Assembly: GCF_030128825.1 (NCBI RefSeq)
Contig: NZ_CP119127.1
Coordinates: 2,418,001 to 2,482,000, forward strand
Origin: Sphingobium sp. WTD-1
GTDB lineage: Bacteria > Pseudomonadota > Alphaproteobacteria > Sphingomonadales > Sphingomonadaceae
Length of the DNA stretch: 64,000 nucleotides
Direction of reading: 5' to 3'
Position numbers and translations under genes: made by a program. The notes under the pieces are model-generated. The model worked only from the letters and a program-made list of their open reading frames with translations, searched no databases and had not been told where the DNA came from. Below, piece after piece: positions 8,971-18,433 of this stretch. The number at the start of each line of letters is the position of its first letter. The first letter of the stretch is position 1.

Positions 8971-9925
8971 GGCACGGATCCGGCGCGGCGGCACGGCGCG
9001 GCTGAGCACGGCGCGGGGCAAGGTGCGCGCCAAGGCCGGATCGGGCCGTGGCCGCCAGCTCAAGCGCCAATCCTCCTTCGACCGGCTGCTCGAATTGCTG
9101 CCGATCAGCGAGGATACGCTGCAGAAGCTGGCGACCTGGGCCATCTTCGCGATCTTCGGTGGCATAGCGATCGCCATCGCCATCTATGCGGGGCTGCCCG
9201 ACATGGCGCGCCAGCAGGCGGCAAGCCTGGCCGCGCGCGCCGGTTTCGAGGTGGAGAAGGTCGAGGTGCGCGGCGTCGAGCGCATGGACGAGATGCCGGT
9301 CTATAATATCGCGCTCGGCCAGGTCGATCGCTCGATGCTCTCGCTCGACCTGCCCAAGGTTCGACAGGAAATGCTGAAGCTTGGCTGGGTCAAGGATGCG
9401 CGCATTTCCCGCCGCCTGCCCGACACGCTGGTCGTCGATATCGTCGAGCGTGATCCGGTCGCGGTGTGGCAGCATGACGGGCAACTGCATCTGATCGACG
9501 TGGCGGGCGTGGTGCTGCAATCGGTGTCGGCCGGGGCGATGCCCGACCTGCCGCTGGTGGTCGGCCCCAATGCCAATCTCCAGACCGCCGGCCTCAACAA
9601 GCTGATGGAAAGCGCGCCTGCCTTGAAGCCGATGCTGGCTGGCGCAACCTGGGTCGGGAACCGTCGCTGGGATCTGCGCTTTCAGTCTGGGGAGACGCTG
9701 TCGCTGCCTGAGGGCGAACAGACATCGGCGGCAGCGCTGGTGAATTTCGCGCGCATGGATGGCGTCAACCGGCTGCTCGGCCGGGGCATCGTCAAGTTCG
9801 ACATGCGTGATCCCGATCGTTTCGTGCTGCGTCTGCCGCAGGGCCAGACCAGCGATAAGCCGGCAGCGGCGGACGCCAAGGCGGAAAAGACCGCAAGTGC
9901 GCCTGCCGCAGGTGAGGAAGGCTAA
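8963..9925 (+). CDS. ftsQ: Cell division protein FtsQ
   Basis: FtsQ is a bitopic membrane scaffold of the divisome. The 320-residue protein has a long basic cytoplasmic tail (about residues 1-55), one membrane segment around 56-78 and then a periplasmic POTRA domain beginning near VEKVEVRGVERM, followed by the FtsQ beta domain (VDIVERDPVAVWQHDG, HLIDVAGVVL). The C-terminus ends in a low-complexity Ala/Lys tail. It overlaps ddl by 8 bases and is followed within a few bases by ftsA, the classical ddl-ftsQ-ftsA-ftsZ order. Confidence 0.95.
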   Translation: MAEARIRRGGTARLSTARGKVRAKAGSGRGRQLKRQSSFDRLLELLPISEDTLQKLATWAIFAIFGGIAIAIAIYAGLPDMARQQAASLAARAGFEVEKVEVRGVERMDEMPVYNIALGQVDRSMLSLDLPKVRQEMLKLGWVKDARISRRLPDTLVVDIVERDPVAVWQHDGQLHLIDVAGVVLQSVSAGAMPDLPLVVGPNANLQTAGLNKLMESAPALKPMLAGATWVGNRRWDLRFQSGETLSLPEGEQTSAAALVNFARMDGVNRLLGRGIVKFDMRDPDRFVLRLPQGQTSDKPAAADAKAEKTASAPAAGEEG

Positions 9926-9928
9926 GTC

Positions 9929-11212
9929 ATGGCACAGCCCAAGGTCGAAAAGCTCATCACCGCGATCGATATCGGATCGTGGAAGGTGTCCGCGCTGATT
10001 GCGGGGCGCACCGATACGGGTGAGCTGGCGATCCTGGGCACCGGCCAGCGTGAGAGCCGGGGCGTGCGCCGCGGCTTCATCGCCGACATGGAGCGCACCG
10101 AACTGGCTGTGCGCGAGACGGTGGAACAGGCCGAGCGTGTCGCCGGCACCAATATCGAGGATGTCTGGGTCAGCTTCTCGGGCGGCAGCCTGGTCAGCGA
10201 CGTCGTCACGGTCGAGCGCGACATGGGCGGCTATCGCGTCGAGCAGCCGGACATCGATGATCTGCTGACCACCGGCCAGCAGGGCATCGACCCCGATGGC
10301 CGCATCATCCTGCACGCGCAGCCGACCTGTTTCACCATCAATGGCAAGGTGCCGGTGAAGAAGCCGCTTGGCATGCATGCCGATCTGCTGGGCGTCGACA
10401 TCCATGTCGTGCTGGCGGATGGCGCGCCGCTCGCCAATCTCGACCTGTGCGTCCGTGGCGCCTATCTGAACGTCAATTCGATCGTCGCTTCGCCGATCGC
10501 GACCGGGCTTGCCTGCCTGTCCGAAGAGGAGCGCGACCTGGGCGTGGCACTGGTCGAGATGGGGGCAGGGGTCACCAATGTCTCGCTCTATGCCGGCGGC
10601 ATGCTGGTGGGGCTGCATTCGATCCCGATGGGCGCGTCCGACATCACCGACGATATCGCTTCGGCCTTCGGCATTCGCCGCAGCCAGGCGGAGCGGATCA
10701 AATGCTTCTATGGCTCGGCGATGCAGAACCGGCGCGACTTCCGCGAGATGATCGAGATCGCGACGCCACATGGCGATGTCGCCATTCCGGGGCAGAGCGC
10801 CGGTCCCAATGCGGAAGGCGGCAAGATCACCCGCGCGGCGCTGGTCGGCGTCATCTGCGAACGACTGAACCAGATCATGGCGGAAGTGAATGCGGCGCTG
10901 GCCGGCATGGGTTTCAACAGCACCGGGCGCCAGGTCGTGCTGACCGGTGGCGGCGCGGAGATGAAGGGCATTGCCGACTATGCGCAAGGTGCGCTGGGGC
11001 GTGCGGTGCGGGTCGGTCGCCCGCGTGGCTTGTCAGCCATGCCCGAAGCGCATAGTGGCCCGGCCTTCGCTACTTTGGCCGGATTGGCGCTTTACGGCGC
11101 TTCAAACCCGGTTGATCTTAGGGCGATGGCGCCTGCGCCGCAAACCGTGCATCGTCTGGGCGCCCCGCAATGGTGGCAGCGCATGATGCGGGCGATGCGG
11201 ACGAATTACTGA
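9929..11212 (+). CDS. ftsA: Cell division protein FtsA
   Basis: FtsA is an actin-like ATPase that tethers FtsZ to the membrane and recruits later division proteins. The 427-residue protein has the phosphate-1 region AIDIGSWKVSALI at the N-terminus, the SHS2 (1C) region, VEMGAGVTNVSLYAGG and VVLTGGGAEMKGI for the nucleotide site. The extreme C-terminus (WWQRMMRAMRTNY) fits the amphipathic membrane-targeting helix. It follows ftsQ by three bases; the gap to ftsZ is about 108 bp and AT-rich, so ftsZ probably also has its own promoter. Confidence 0.96.
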   Translation: MAQPKVEKLITAIDIGSWKVSALIAGRTDTGELAILGTGQRESRGVRRGFIADMERTELAVRETVEQAERVAGTNIEDVWVSFSGGSLVSDVVTVERDMGGYRVEQPDIDDLLTTGQQGIDPDGRIILHAQPTCFTINGKVPVKKPLGMHADLLGVDIHVVLADGAPLANLDLCVRGAYLNVNSIVASPIATGLACLSEEERDLGVALVEMGAGVTNVSLYAGGMLVGLHSIPMGASDITDDIASAFGIRRSQAERIKCFYGSAMQNRRDFREMIEIATPHGDVAIPGQSAGPNAEGGKITRAALVGVICERLNQIMAEVNAALAGMGFNSTGRQVVLTGGGAEMKGIADYAQGALGRAVRVGRPRGLSAMPEAHSGPAFATLAGLALYGASNPVDLRAMAPAPQTVHRLGAPQWWQRMMRAMRTNY

Positions 11213-11320
11213 GCGAATTTGAACGAAAACGAAAATAGCAGGTGAAATACTCTATTTTCTGGTGTTAACAATTGATGACGGTTGTCACTTCCTGACGAGG
11301 AAGCTGAGGGAGCAAAGTAT
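11213..11320 (+). promoter_or_regulatory. AT-rich ftsA-ftsZ spacer, probable ftsZ promoter region
   Basis: This spacer is far more AT-rich than its surroundings (about 11215-11275). It contains GTTAACAATTGATGAC, where TTAA-N7-TGAC resembles but does not match the CtrA box TTAA-N7-TTAA. A small hairpin TTCCTGACGAGGAA and a GAGGGA ribosome site at 11306-11311 precede the ftsZ ATG. I cannot fix the -35/-10 boxes with confidence. Confidence 0.45.
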
Positions 11321-12781
11321 ATGAGCATCGAGATCAGCCCGCCGCATGTGGACGAATTGAAGCCACGCATTGCGGTGATAGGCGTTGGCGGTGCAGGCGG
11401 TAATGCCATCGCGAACATGATCGCGGCCAGCGTCGAGGGCGTGGACTTCATCGTCGCCAACACCGATGCGCAGGCGTTGAACGCCTCGCCGGCTGAACGG
11501 CGCATCCAGCTTGGCCCGCAGATCACCGAGGGTCTGGGTGCCGGTTCGCGCCCTGAAATCGGTCGCGCGGCTGCGGAAGAAACCATCATCACCGTCGAAC
11601 AGGCGCTGGAAGGCGCCCATATGTGCTTCATCACCGCCGGCATGGGCGGCGGCACCGGCACCGGTGCGGCCCCGGTCATCGCCAAGGCGGCGCGTGAAAA
11701 GGGCATCCTGACCGTCGGCGTCGTGACCAAGCCCTTCACCTTCGAGGGCAATCGCCGCATGAAGTCGGCGGAAAGCGGCATCGACGAGTTGCAAAAGCAT
11801 GTCGACACGCTGATCGTCATCCCGAACCAGAATCTGTTCCTGATCGCCAACCCGAACACGACCTTCAAGGAAGCGTTCCAGATGGCGGACGAGGTGCTGC
11901 AGCAGGGCGTGCGCTCGATCACCGACCTGATGATCATGCCGGGCCTCATCAACCTCGACTTTGCCGACGTCCGTTCGGTGATGGGCGAGATGGGCAAGGC
12001 GATGATGGGCACCGGCGAAGCGGAAGGCGACGGCCGTGCGCTTCAGGCGGCGGAAAAGGCGATCGCCAACCCGCTGCTCGACGGTGTGTCGATGCGCGGC
12101 GCCAAGGGCGTGATCGTGTCGATCGTCGGTGGCGACGACATGCGCCTGATGGAAGTCGACGAAGCGGCCAACCATATCCGCGAACTGGTCGATCCCGATG
12201 CGAACATCATCTGGGGCAGCGCCTTCAACGACAATCTGAATGGCAAGATCCGCGTGTCGGTCGTCGCGACCGGCATCGACAATGAAGTTGGCAGCCAGGC
12301 CGCCCCGCTGACCCAGCCGTTCAGCTTCGCCAGCCGTCCGGCCGTCGCCGTGCCGCAGTCCGCGCCGCGTCCGGCACCGGTCGCTGCACCGGCCCCGGTT
12401 GCTGCCGCACCGGCCCCGGTCGCCGCGCCGGAATCCGAAGCGCTGGAACTGGACGTGCCCGAAGTGCCGGCTCCGGCGCCGCTCGCTGCACCCGCTGTCG
12501 AAAAGGCACCGCCGGCCTTCGCGCCGTCGCGTCCGGCCGCTGTGTTCTCGGATGAAGACCCGTCGGAGGATGAACTGCTGCTCGGTGCCGAAGCGGCCGA
12601 ACCGACCGCACCGGAAGCAGCGCCCAAGCCAGCCCAGCCGGCGCCGCGCGTTGCGACCGGTGGCACGCTGTTCGAGCGTATGGCGGGCCTCACCCGTGGC
12701 GGCGAAAAGGCGCCGGGCGTCGAGGAAGGCACGCAGGGGCTGGATATCCCGCGTTTCCTCAATCGCCAGAACAACCAGTAA
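11321..12781 (+). CDS. ftsZ: Cell division GTPase FtsZ
   Basis: FtsZ polymerises into the cytokinetic ring. I chose ATG 11321, with GAGGGA 9-10 bases upstream, over an in-frame upstream start at 11282; this gives 486 residues. Seen in order: [13 protein letters not shown], the tubulin signature [30 protein letters not shown], and the end of the globular domain near residue 325. A long Ala/Pro-rich linker (about 330-470) follows, then the alphaproteobacterial tail peptide [14 protein letters not shown] that binds FtsA and other partners. A strong terminator lies 40 bases downstream. Confidence 0.98.
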   Translation: MSIEISPPHVDELKPRIAVIGVGGAGGNAIANMIAASVEGVDFIVANTDAQALNASPAERRIQLGPQITEGLGAGSRPEIGRAAAEETIITVEQALEGAHMCFITAGMGGGTGTGAAPVIAKAAREKGILTVGVVTKPFTFEGNRRMKSAESGIDELQKHVDTLIVIPNQNLFLIANPNTTFKEAFQMADEVLQQGVRSITDLMIMPGLINLDFADVRSVMGEMGKAMMGTGEAEGDGRALQAAEKAIANPLLDGVSMRGAKGVIVSIVGGDDMRLMEVDEAANHIRELVDPDANIIWGSAFNDNLNGKIRVSVVATGIDNEVGSQAAPLTQPFSFASRPAVAVPQSAPRPAPVAAPAPVAAAPAPVAAPESEALELDVPEVPAPAPLAAPAVEKAPPAFAPSRPAAVFSDEDPSEDELLLGAEAAEPTAPEAAPKPAQPAPRVATGGTLFERMAGLTRGGEKAPGVEEGTQGLDIPRFLNRQNNQ

Positions 12782-12821
12782 GGCCAGCGTGCGGGCATAG
12801 GCCCGCATTGGCCTGCCAAAG

Positions 12822-12862
12822 GCGCGCCGTCGGTCGCTTCGGGCGACCCGGCGCGCTTTTTT
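12822..12862 (+). terminator. Rho-independent terminator after ftsZ
   Basis: A GC-rich stem (GCGCGCCG with a two-base bulge, then GGTCGC, pairing across a TTCG-type loop with GCGACC and CGGCGCGC) is followed by TTTTTT. A smaller hairpin, GCGGGC-ATAG-GCCCGC, precedes it at about 12791-12806. Together they close the dcw operon. Confidence 0.85.
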
Positions 12863-12908
12863 GTGCAGGTCATTTCCCATTGCTTCCGCGATCCGCTAAG
12901 GCAGCCAT

Positions 12909-14888
12909 GTGACACGATCTCATCTATGGATTCTCGGCAGCCTGCTTCTTGCCACGGCTGCGCAGGCGCAAACCGACCAGGCCGATCTGGTCCGGCCCTC
13001 GGGCGCCGCGGACCTCAACAATAATCTGGCGAAGCTGGCCACCAATCCGCGTGATTTCAACGCGTTGGTGGGGGCGGGCGAAGCCGCGCTGGAGCTGGAC
13101 GATGCCCGCGCGGCCGCTGGTTTCTTTGCCCGCGCCGACGCGATCCAGCCCAATAATGGACGCACCAAGGCGGGCCTGGGCCGGGTCATGCTGAAGATGC
13201 AGAACCCGGCCGAAGCGCTGCGCCTGTTCGACCAGGCGACCCGTGCCGGCTATTCCGAAGCGACCATCCAGGGCGACCGTGGCCTTGCGCGCGACATGAC
13301 CGGCGACCAGGCCGGGGCGCAGCGCGATTATCATGCCGCCCTGCAACGCACCCCGGACGATGCCGAACTGGTGCGTCGCTACGCCGCCTCGCTCGGTATT
13401 TCGGGGCAGGTGGATGCCGCCGACAAGGTGTTGCAGCCGCTGCTCTACAAGAGCGACCGGGCCGCCTGGCGCTATAATGCCTTCATCCTGGCGATGAACA
13501 ACCGCCAGGCCGAGGCCAAGAAGGTGGTCGACCAGACCATGCCCGCCCAGCTGGCGAGCGCCATCACCCCCTATATGCAGAAAATGCCCTATCTGACGGC
13601 GGCGCAGAAGGCGGCTGCGGTCCATTTTGGCCATTTTCCGCAGGTGGTCGCGACCAGCATCACGCCGATCGTGCCGACCCCGCCGGCGCCGGGCATCCAG
13701 CTGGCGTCGCGCGACGCCGCGCCCGCCGCCGCCGCGTCGACCGCGCCGGCCCAGGGGGATCGCCGCACGACCCGCAACGGCAGTGGCCGGCAGCGCGGCA
13801 CGTCGCTGGCCCGCGCGCCGCTCGGCACGCCCCCCTCTAGCCAGTCCCGCGCCCGCCAGCCTACTGCCAGCCAGCCTGCCGCCAGCCAGCCCGCGCCGAC
13901 TCAGAACCGGACGCCGATGGCCGCACAAGCCACGCAGCCTGCTGCCCCCACGCCGACGCCTGCGCCCGCAACGGTCCAGCCGCTGCCCGCCGACACGCGC
14001 GGACGCCAGCCGGTCGTCCAGCCGATGCCTAGCCAGAGCGCCCGTTCGGAGATGGTGCAGCCGGTGCCCGGTCAGGCGACGGCGCCCGCGCCAATCCCGG
14101 CGCCGACCCCCGCCCCGGTCCGCAGCGCATCGGCCGATGTGCAGGGGCCGCCCGCGCCGGGCCTTGACGCGCTGGACGGCGGCGCGCCGCGCTCGACTGC
14201 ACCGGCGCCGACCACTGGTCAGCCAAGCACCGCCTCGCAGCTCAATTCGAGCGCCCTTGCCCAGGCGTCGAGCGTGACCCCGCCCGCGCCGCAGAGCACG
14301 CCGCCTGCGTCGACGCCATCGGCGCCCGTCGCCACCGTATTCACGCCGCCGGCTGACAGCGCCGCGTCGCAGCCGGCGCCGGAGGCGGCCCGGAGCCTCG
14401 CCGACATCATCCATGCCATCGACGTGCCCGACAGCGAGCGCCGCTCGAACGTGGTTGCGGTCGACCTGGCCGAGGTCGAGAAGCTGCAGGCCGCCCGCCG
14501 CGCCGCTGCGCGTCAGGCCGAAGCCGACAAGGCGAAGAAGGCGGCTGCCGCCAAGGCCAAGGCGGAAGCCGATGCCAAGGCGAAGAAGGAAGCCGAGGAA
14601 AAGAAGCGGCTGGCCGCCAATCCCGCGCGCAACTGGGTGCAGATCGGCACCGGGCAGAAGAGCGCGCTGGCCTTCACCTTCAAGCGCTTGCAGGGCAAAT
14701 ATGAAGCGGTCGCGCCGCAGGATGGCTGGAGCGCAAGCTGGGGCCAGACCTCGCGCCTGCTGATCGGTCCCTTTGCCAGCTTCACCCGTGCCAGGGCTGT
14801 CGAGGCGGACCTTAAAAAGGCTGGGGCCGACGCCTTCGCCTGGCAGAGCGACGCGGGCGAGGTGGTCGAAAAGCTGGGCAGCAAATAA
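12909..14888 (+). CDS. Secreted TPR and SPOR-domain protein
   Basis: Likely envelope protein that binds denuded septal peptidoglycan. It starts with GTG at 12909. A signal peptide ends at ATAAQAQ (about residue 21). Residues about 35-230 contain TPR-like helical repeats (LGRVMLKMQNPAEALRLFDQA, GDQAGAQRDYHAALQRTPDD). A long Ala/Pro/Gln-rich disordered stretch (about 250-490) is followed by a Lys/Ala/Glu-rich helix (about 510-570) and a C-terminal SPOR domain from NWVQIGTG to the end. SPOR domains localise to the septum in other bacteria; the location right after ftsZ fits. The exact role is inference. Confidence 0.85.
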   Translation: MTRSHLWILGSLLLATAAQAQTDQADLVRPSGAADLNNNLAKLATNPRDFNALVGAGEAALELDDARAAAGFFARADAIQPNNGRTKAGLGRVMLKMQNPAEALRLFDQATRAGYSEATIQGDRGLARDMTGDQAGAQRDYHAALQRTPDDAELVRRYAASLGISGQVDAADKVLQPLLYKSDRAAWRYNAFILAMNNRQAEAKKVVDQTMPAQLASAITPYMQKMPYLTAAQKAAAVHFGHFPQVVATSITPIVPTPPAPGIQLASRDAAPAAAASTAPAQGDRRTTRNGSGRQRGTSLARAPLGTPPSSQSRARQPTASQPAASQPAPTQNRTPMAAQATQPAAPTPTPAPATVQPLPADTRGRQPVVQPMPSQSARSEMVQPVPGQATAPAPIPAPTPAPVRSASADVQGPPAPGLDALDGGAPRSTAPAPTTGQPSTASQLNSSALAQASSVTPPAPQSTPPASTPSAPVATVFTPPADSAASQPAPEAARSLADIIHAIDVPDSERRSNVVAVDLAEVEKLQAARRAAARQAEADKAKKAAAAKAKAEADAKAKKEAEEKKRLAANPARNWVQIGTGQKSALAFTFKRLQGKYEAVAPQDGWSASWGQTSRLLIGPFASFTRARAVEADLKKAGADAFAWQSDAGEVVEKLGSK

Positions 14889-14897
14889 GGGGTTCGC

Positions 14898-16049
14898 ATG
14901 ACGATGCTCGCATCCTACGCCTCTCAGCCCGACCAGAGCCGGGGACGGCTCCATGCCGAACCGGGCGGCGAGATGCGCGGCCCGCGCGACGTGTTTCAGC
15001 GCGACCGCGACCGCATCATCCATTCGATCTCCTTCCGCCGGCTGCGGCACAAAACGCAGGTGTTCGTGTCGCCCGACGGCGATCATTATCGCGTGCGCAT
15101 GACCCACAGCCTGGAGGTGGCCCAGATCGGCCGGGCCATCGCCCGCACGCTTGCCCTCAACGAGGATCTGACCGAGGCGCTGTGCCTGGCCCATGATATC
15201 GGCCATCCGCCCTTCGGCCATGCCGGCGAGGATGCGCTGGAAGCGGCGCTGGAGGATCATGGCGGCTTCGATCATAATGCGCACACGCTGCGGACGCTGA
15301 TGCTGCTGGATTCGCCCTATCCGCACTTTCGTGGCCTGAACCTCAGCTGGGAAATGCTGGAGGGGCTGGCCAAGCATAATGGCCCGGTCACCAGGCCGGG
15401 CTGGGCGATGCGCGAACTGGACGCGCTGTTCCCGCTTGATCTCACCAGCCATGCCTCGCTGGAGGCGCAGCTGGCGGCGCTGTCGGACGACATCGCCTAT
15501 GATAATCACGACATTGACGATGGCCTGCGCGCCGGGCTGCTGAGCCTGGAACAGCTTTTGACGGTGCCGCTGGTGCGCCATTGCTGGGACCGGGTGACGG
15601 CCCGCTATCCCGACGTGCCGCACGACCGGCTGCTGCGCGAACTGGTGCGCGAACAGATCGGCGTGATGGCCAATGACTTGCTGACCACCACGCGCGCCAA
15701 TATCTCCGCCGCCGGCGTCGAGACGGTCGCCGATGTCCGCGCGCTGGGCCGCACGCTGGTCGCCTTCTCGCCCGAACTGGCGGCGCAGGAACGCGAGTTG
15801 AAGCGCTTCATGTATGCGACCCTCTATCATCATCCCGACCAACTGGCCGCCGCCGATCGGGCGCGGGTGATCGTGATGGACCTGTTCCGTGCCTATCTGG
15901 CCGACCCCGCCCTGATGCCGCCCGAATGGCGCGACGAATGCGCGCTGGAGGAACCGACCCGCAGCCGCCATATCGCCGACTTCATCGCCGGCATGACCGA
16001 TCGCTATGCCGAAAAGCGCCATGCCGAAATTTGCGGGGCCCTGGTCTAG
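14898..16049 (+). CDS. dgt: Deoxyguanosinetriphosphate triphosphohydrolase-like protein
   Basis: HD-superfamily hydrolase expected to cleave dNTPs to the nucleoside and triphosphate. The 383-residue length suits the shorter dGTPase-like class of alphaproteobacteria. Motifs: RRLRHKTQVF and RMTHSLEVAQIGRAIAR near the N-terminus, the HD metal site CLAHDIGHPPFGHAGED, and DDIAYDNHDIDDGL further on. The start ATG follows the SPOR-gene stop by 9 bases, so the two genes may be co-transcribed. Substrate preference (dGTP or broader) cannot be read from sequence. Confidence 0.9.
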   Translation: MTMLASYASQPDQSRGRLHAEPGGEMRGPRDVFQRDRDRIIHSISFRRLRHKTQVFVSPDGDHYRVRMTHSLEVAQIGRAIARTLALNEDLTEALCLAHDIGHPPFGHAGEDALEAALEDHGGFDHNAHTLRTLMLLDSPYPHFRGLNLSWEMLEGLAKHNGPVTRPGWAMRELDALFPLDLTSHASLEAQLAALSDDIAYDNHDIDDGLRAGLLSLEQLLTVPLVRHCWDRVTARYPDVPHDRLLRELVREQIGVMANDLLTTTRANISAAGVETVADVRALGRTLVAFSPELAAQERELKRFMYATLYHHPDQLAAADRARVIVMDLFRAYLADPALMPPEWRDECALEEPTRSRHIADFIAGMTDRYAEKRHAEICGALV

Positions 16050-16366
16050 GCGCGAGCGGCCGCCTCCGACGCGACAGTTGAAAGTTCACAGCGTCGTTGC
16101 TCGCGCATTCTGGCGTGTTTGCACGGCCCGCGCACCTGCGACGCGCCACCTGGGTCATGTCGACGCGCCTATGACGCCTCTCCCGCGCGACACCGACGCG
16201 ACAATGAGGCGACAGCGAAACGACGCCGATGGGGCTTTGCGGGAGATAAGGCGGAAGGGGCAGGGGACTGATTCATCGCGCAGGATAGATCAGAGAAAGC
16301 CGGAGTAGGAAAGGGCAGGGCGATTAGGGCTCTGGCCGGTGACGACCAGGAGCGGACGTTTCCTAC
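16050..16366. other. Gene-poor stretch downstream of dgt
   Basis: No convincing gene. Bases about 16080-16240 are rich in GACGCG/GCGACA words, and the stretch starting AAGTTCACAG resembles the minus strand of 48180-48345 (see findings). Codon-like similarity between the two suggests a diverged repeat or decayed coding remnant, not an intact gene. Confidence 0.4.
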
Positions 16367-16486
16367 TCCCCTCCCTTCCAGGGAGGGGCCGGGGGTGGGT
16401 GCGCCGCGTAGCGGCGGTCTACGGTCGATAGGGCGGAAGCTCGCTACGCTCGCCACCCACCCCAACCCCTCCCTGGAAGGGAGGGG
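16367..16486. repeat. Palindromic intergenic element, family 2, copy A
   Basis: Large inverted repeat. The left arm has a CCCCTCCCTTCCAGGGAGGGG hairpin core followed by GGGGGTGGGTG; the right arm has CACCCACCCC and then a second CCTCCCTGGAAGGGAGG hairpin. The centre carries smaller palindromes (GCCGCGTAGCGGC). The same plan is seen at 18815-18940, and a reduced form at 58839-58898. Confidence 0.8.
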
Positions 16487-16582
16487 CTATGCCGTGTTCC
16501 CACCCAAACTCCGCCAACGGAAACGCTGCGTTGGCGTTCCGCCGGCTGGTCCGGTTGTCGCGCGGGCTTTATCTCTCTGCCC

Positions 16583-16867
16583 ATGACACTGCATCCCCAG
16601 ATCGCGGCCTTTGCCGCCCAGCTTGACGATCTTTCCCGCCTGTTGCGGGCGCAGGGCGCGCGGCCCTGGGCGGATCGGATCGACCTCATCCAGCGTGCCG
16701 TCGCGGACTCCAACTATGCCGGCGTCACCCGCTTCCTAGAGATGTTCGAGGGGGAGGGCGGCTTTGCCGCGCTGACCCTCTCGGACGAAGCGGCCAATGC
16801 GGCGCTCTCCGAATGCCGGGTAGCGGCCCGCGCTATGGCGCAGCGGCTGGCGCGCGAGGAGGGGTGA
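16583..16867 (+). CDS. Uncharacterised 94-residue protein
   Basis: I do not recognise this protein with confidence. It begins with ATG after a family-2 repeat and ends shortly before the glycine riboswitch. The sequence is predicted mostly helical, with ARPWADRIDLIQRA, a central RFLEMFEGEGGFAALTLSDEA and a helical C-terminus ending AMAQRLAREEG. The spacing of charged and hydrophobic residues recalls small DUF6966-type proteins, but that is a weak impression. No signal peptide or membrane segment. Codon bias matches its neighbours, which supports it being real. Confidence 0.6.
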   Translation: MTLHPQIAAFAAQLDDLSRLLRAQGARPWADRIDLIQRAVADSNYAGVTRFLEMFEGEGGFAALTLSDEAANAALSECRVAARAMAQRLAREEG

Positions 16868-16972
16868 TCCGGCTGTAACCTGCATCATACCGAAATTTGC
16901 CCGATTGACGCCGCCCGCGCTTTGGGCAAATGCGTGGGGCGTCTCCGGTGCCGAGGATTCGGCAGCGGGCAC

Positions 16973-17175
16973 GATGCGGGAGAGCATGGGCGCCTTTCAG
17001 GCTTGAGCCCGTCGCCGAAGGAGCAACCGCCCCGGAATCTCTCAGGCCAAAGGACCGCATCGCGCGTAGATACTCTGGAAAGCGGATGGCCCCGTGCCGT
17101 CCCACCGAAGGGGTAAGCCAGTCGGCCCCAAGCCGCTGGTCAAAGCTCTCAGGTTCCGTGACAGAGGGGGTGGCA
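16973..17175 (+). promoter_or_regulatory. Tandem glycine riboswitch
   Basis: Two consecutive glycine aptamers precede gcvT. The first (about 16973-17085) shows the hallmarks CGCCGAAGGAGCAA, AATCTCTCAGGCCAAAGGACCG and ACTCTGGA. The second (about 17090-17175) shows CACCGAAGGGGTAAG, CAAAGCTCTCAGGTTCCGTGACAGAGGG. Established knowledge: tandem glycine riboswitches turn on gcv operons when glycine is high. The gcvT start lies about 70 bases downstream. An in-frame upstream start at 17094 falls inside the second aptamer and is therefore not used. Confidence 0.95.
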
Positions 17176-17243
17176 TGCCGGAAGCGCCGATTCGTCGGCT
17201 GCGCGGGCCTGTCGCCGCATCCCTCCTACGGAAAGGTCTTGCC

Positions 17244-18407
17244 ATGACCGCCACTGACGACGTCGCCGCCCTCGAAGCAGAACTGCCCCTCGAAGCCCTG
17301 CCGCTGGACGCCTGGCACCGTGCCAAGGGCGCGCGCATGGTCGGCTTCGCCGGCTATCACATGCCGATCCAGTATGAAGGCATCATGGCCGAACATAGCT
17401 GGACCCGCGAACATGCCGGCCTGTTCGACGTCAGCCATATGGGCCAGCTCACCTTCTCCGACGAGACCGGCGGCACCAGCGTCGACGCGGCGCTCGAAAC
17501 CCTGCTGCCCAGCGACATCAAGGGATTGAAGCCCTTCCGCCAGCGTTATTCGATGCTGCTGGACGCGGAAGGCGGCATCCTCGACGACCTGATGGTTTCG
17601 CGTCCGGGTGACGGCGCGTTCGAAGGCGCGGCGATCTACATGGTCGTCAATGGCGCGACCAAATATGACGATATCGGCTGGATGATCGAACATCTGCCCG
17701 ACGACGTCACCATGAACCATATGGCCGACCAGGCGCTGCTGGCGCTGCAGGGCCCCGAAGCGGGCGAGGCGATGGCCGCGCTCATCCCCGAAACCGCCGA
17801 CCTCATCTTCATGCAGTCCGGTCCCTTCACCTGGCGCGGCGTGCCGCTGTGGATCAGCCGGTCGGGCTACACCGGCGAGGATGGCTTTGAAATCAGCGTG
17901 CCGGGCGATTCCGTCGCGCTGCTGGCCGATGCGCTGTGCGCACTGCCGCAGGTCAAGCCGATCGGCCTTGGCGCGCGTGACTCGCTGCGTCTGGAAGCCG
18001 GCCTGCCGCTCTATGGCCATGACCTGTCGCCCGCCGTCAGCACGATCGGCGCGGACCTGGGCTTTGCCATCCAGAAGCGCCGCCGCGAGGAAGGCGGCTT
18101 CATCGGCCATGCCCGCGTGATGAAGGAACTGGCCGATGGCCCCGGTTCCAAGCGTGTCGGCCTGAAGATCGAAGGCCGCCTGCCGGCCCGCGAAGGCGCG
18201 CAAATCTATGCCGGCGACGTGCTGGTGGGCGAAGTCACCTCGGGCGGCTTCGCGCCGAGCGTGGGTGCGCCGATCGCCATGGGCTGGGTCAGCCTGCCTT
18301 ATTCCGCGCTCGACACCGCGCTGGAGATCGAGGTGCGCGGCAAGCGGATTGCAGCGGCGGTTGCGCCGATGCCGTTCGTTCCGCATCGTTATCGCCGCAA
18401 GGCCTGA
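17244..18407 (+). CDS. gcvT: Glycine cleavage system aminomethyltransferase (T protein)
   Basis: GcvT transfers the methylene group from aminomethyl-lipoyl GcvH to tetrahydrofolate, releasing ammonia. I start at ATG 17244, with GGAAAGG about 8 bases upstream, because the longer frame would run into the riboswitch. The 387-residue protein shows [42 protein letters not shown] and [13 protein letters not shown], all typical. Regulated by the riboswitch upstream; gcvH follows after 26 bases. Confidence 0.97.
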   Translation: MTATDDVAALEAELPLEALPLDAWHRAKGARMVGFAGYHMPIQYEGIMAEHSWTREHAGLFDVSHMGQLTFSDETGGTSVDAALETLLPSDIKGLKPFRQRYSMLLDAEGGILDDLMVSRPGDGAFEGAAIYMVVNGATKYDDIGWMIEHLPDDVTMNHMADQALLALQGPEAGEAMAALIPETADLIFMQSGPFTWRGVPLWISRSGYTGEDGFEISVPGDSVALLADALCALPQVKPIGLGARDSLRLEAGLPLYGHDLSPAVSTIGADLGFAIQKRRREEGGFIGHARVMKELADGPGSKRVGLKIEGRLPAREGAQIYAGDVLVGEVTSGGFAPSVGAPIAMGWVSLPYSALDTALEIEVRGKRIAAAVAPMPFVPHRYRRKA

Positions 18408-18433
18408 ATTACCGCTTTTCGAGGAGAGCAAGC

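Noticed and set aside
12924..16022. A 1032-codon open frame on the minus strand under the SPOR and dgt genes
   Set aside because: High GC opens long antisense frames. Its translation is Arg/His/Gly/Ala-rich without domains, and the plus strand carries clear families with correct motifs.
17094..17243. Upstream extension of GcvT
   Set aside because: These codons fall in the second glycine aptamer; the conserved GcvT N-terminus and a ribosome site are at 17244.
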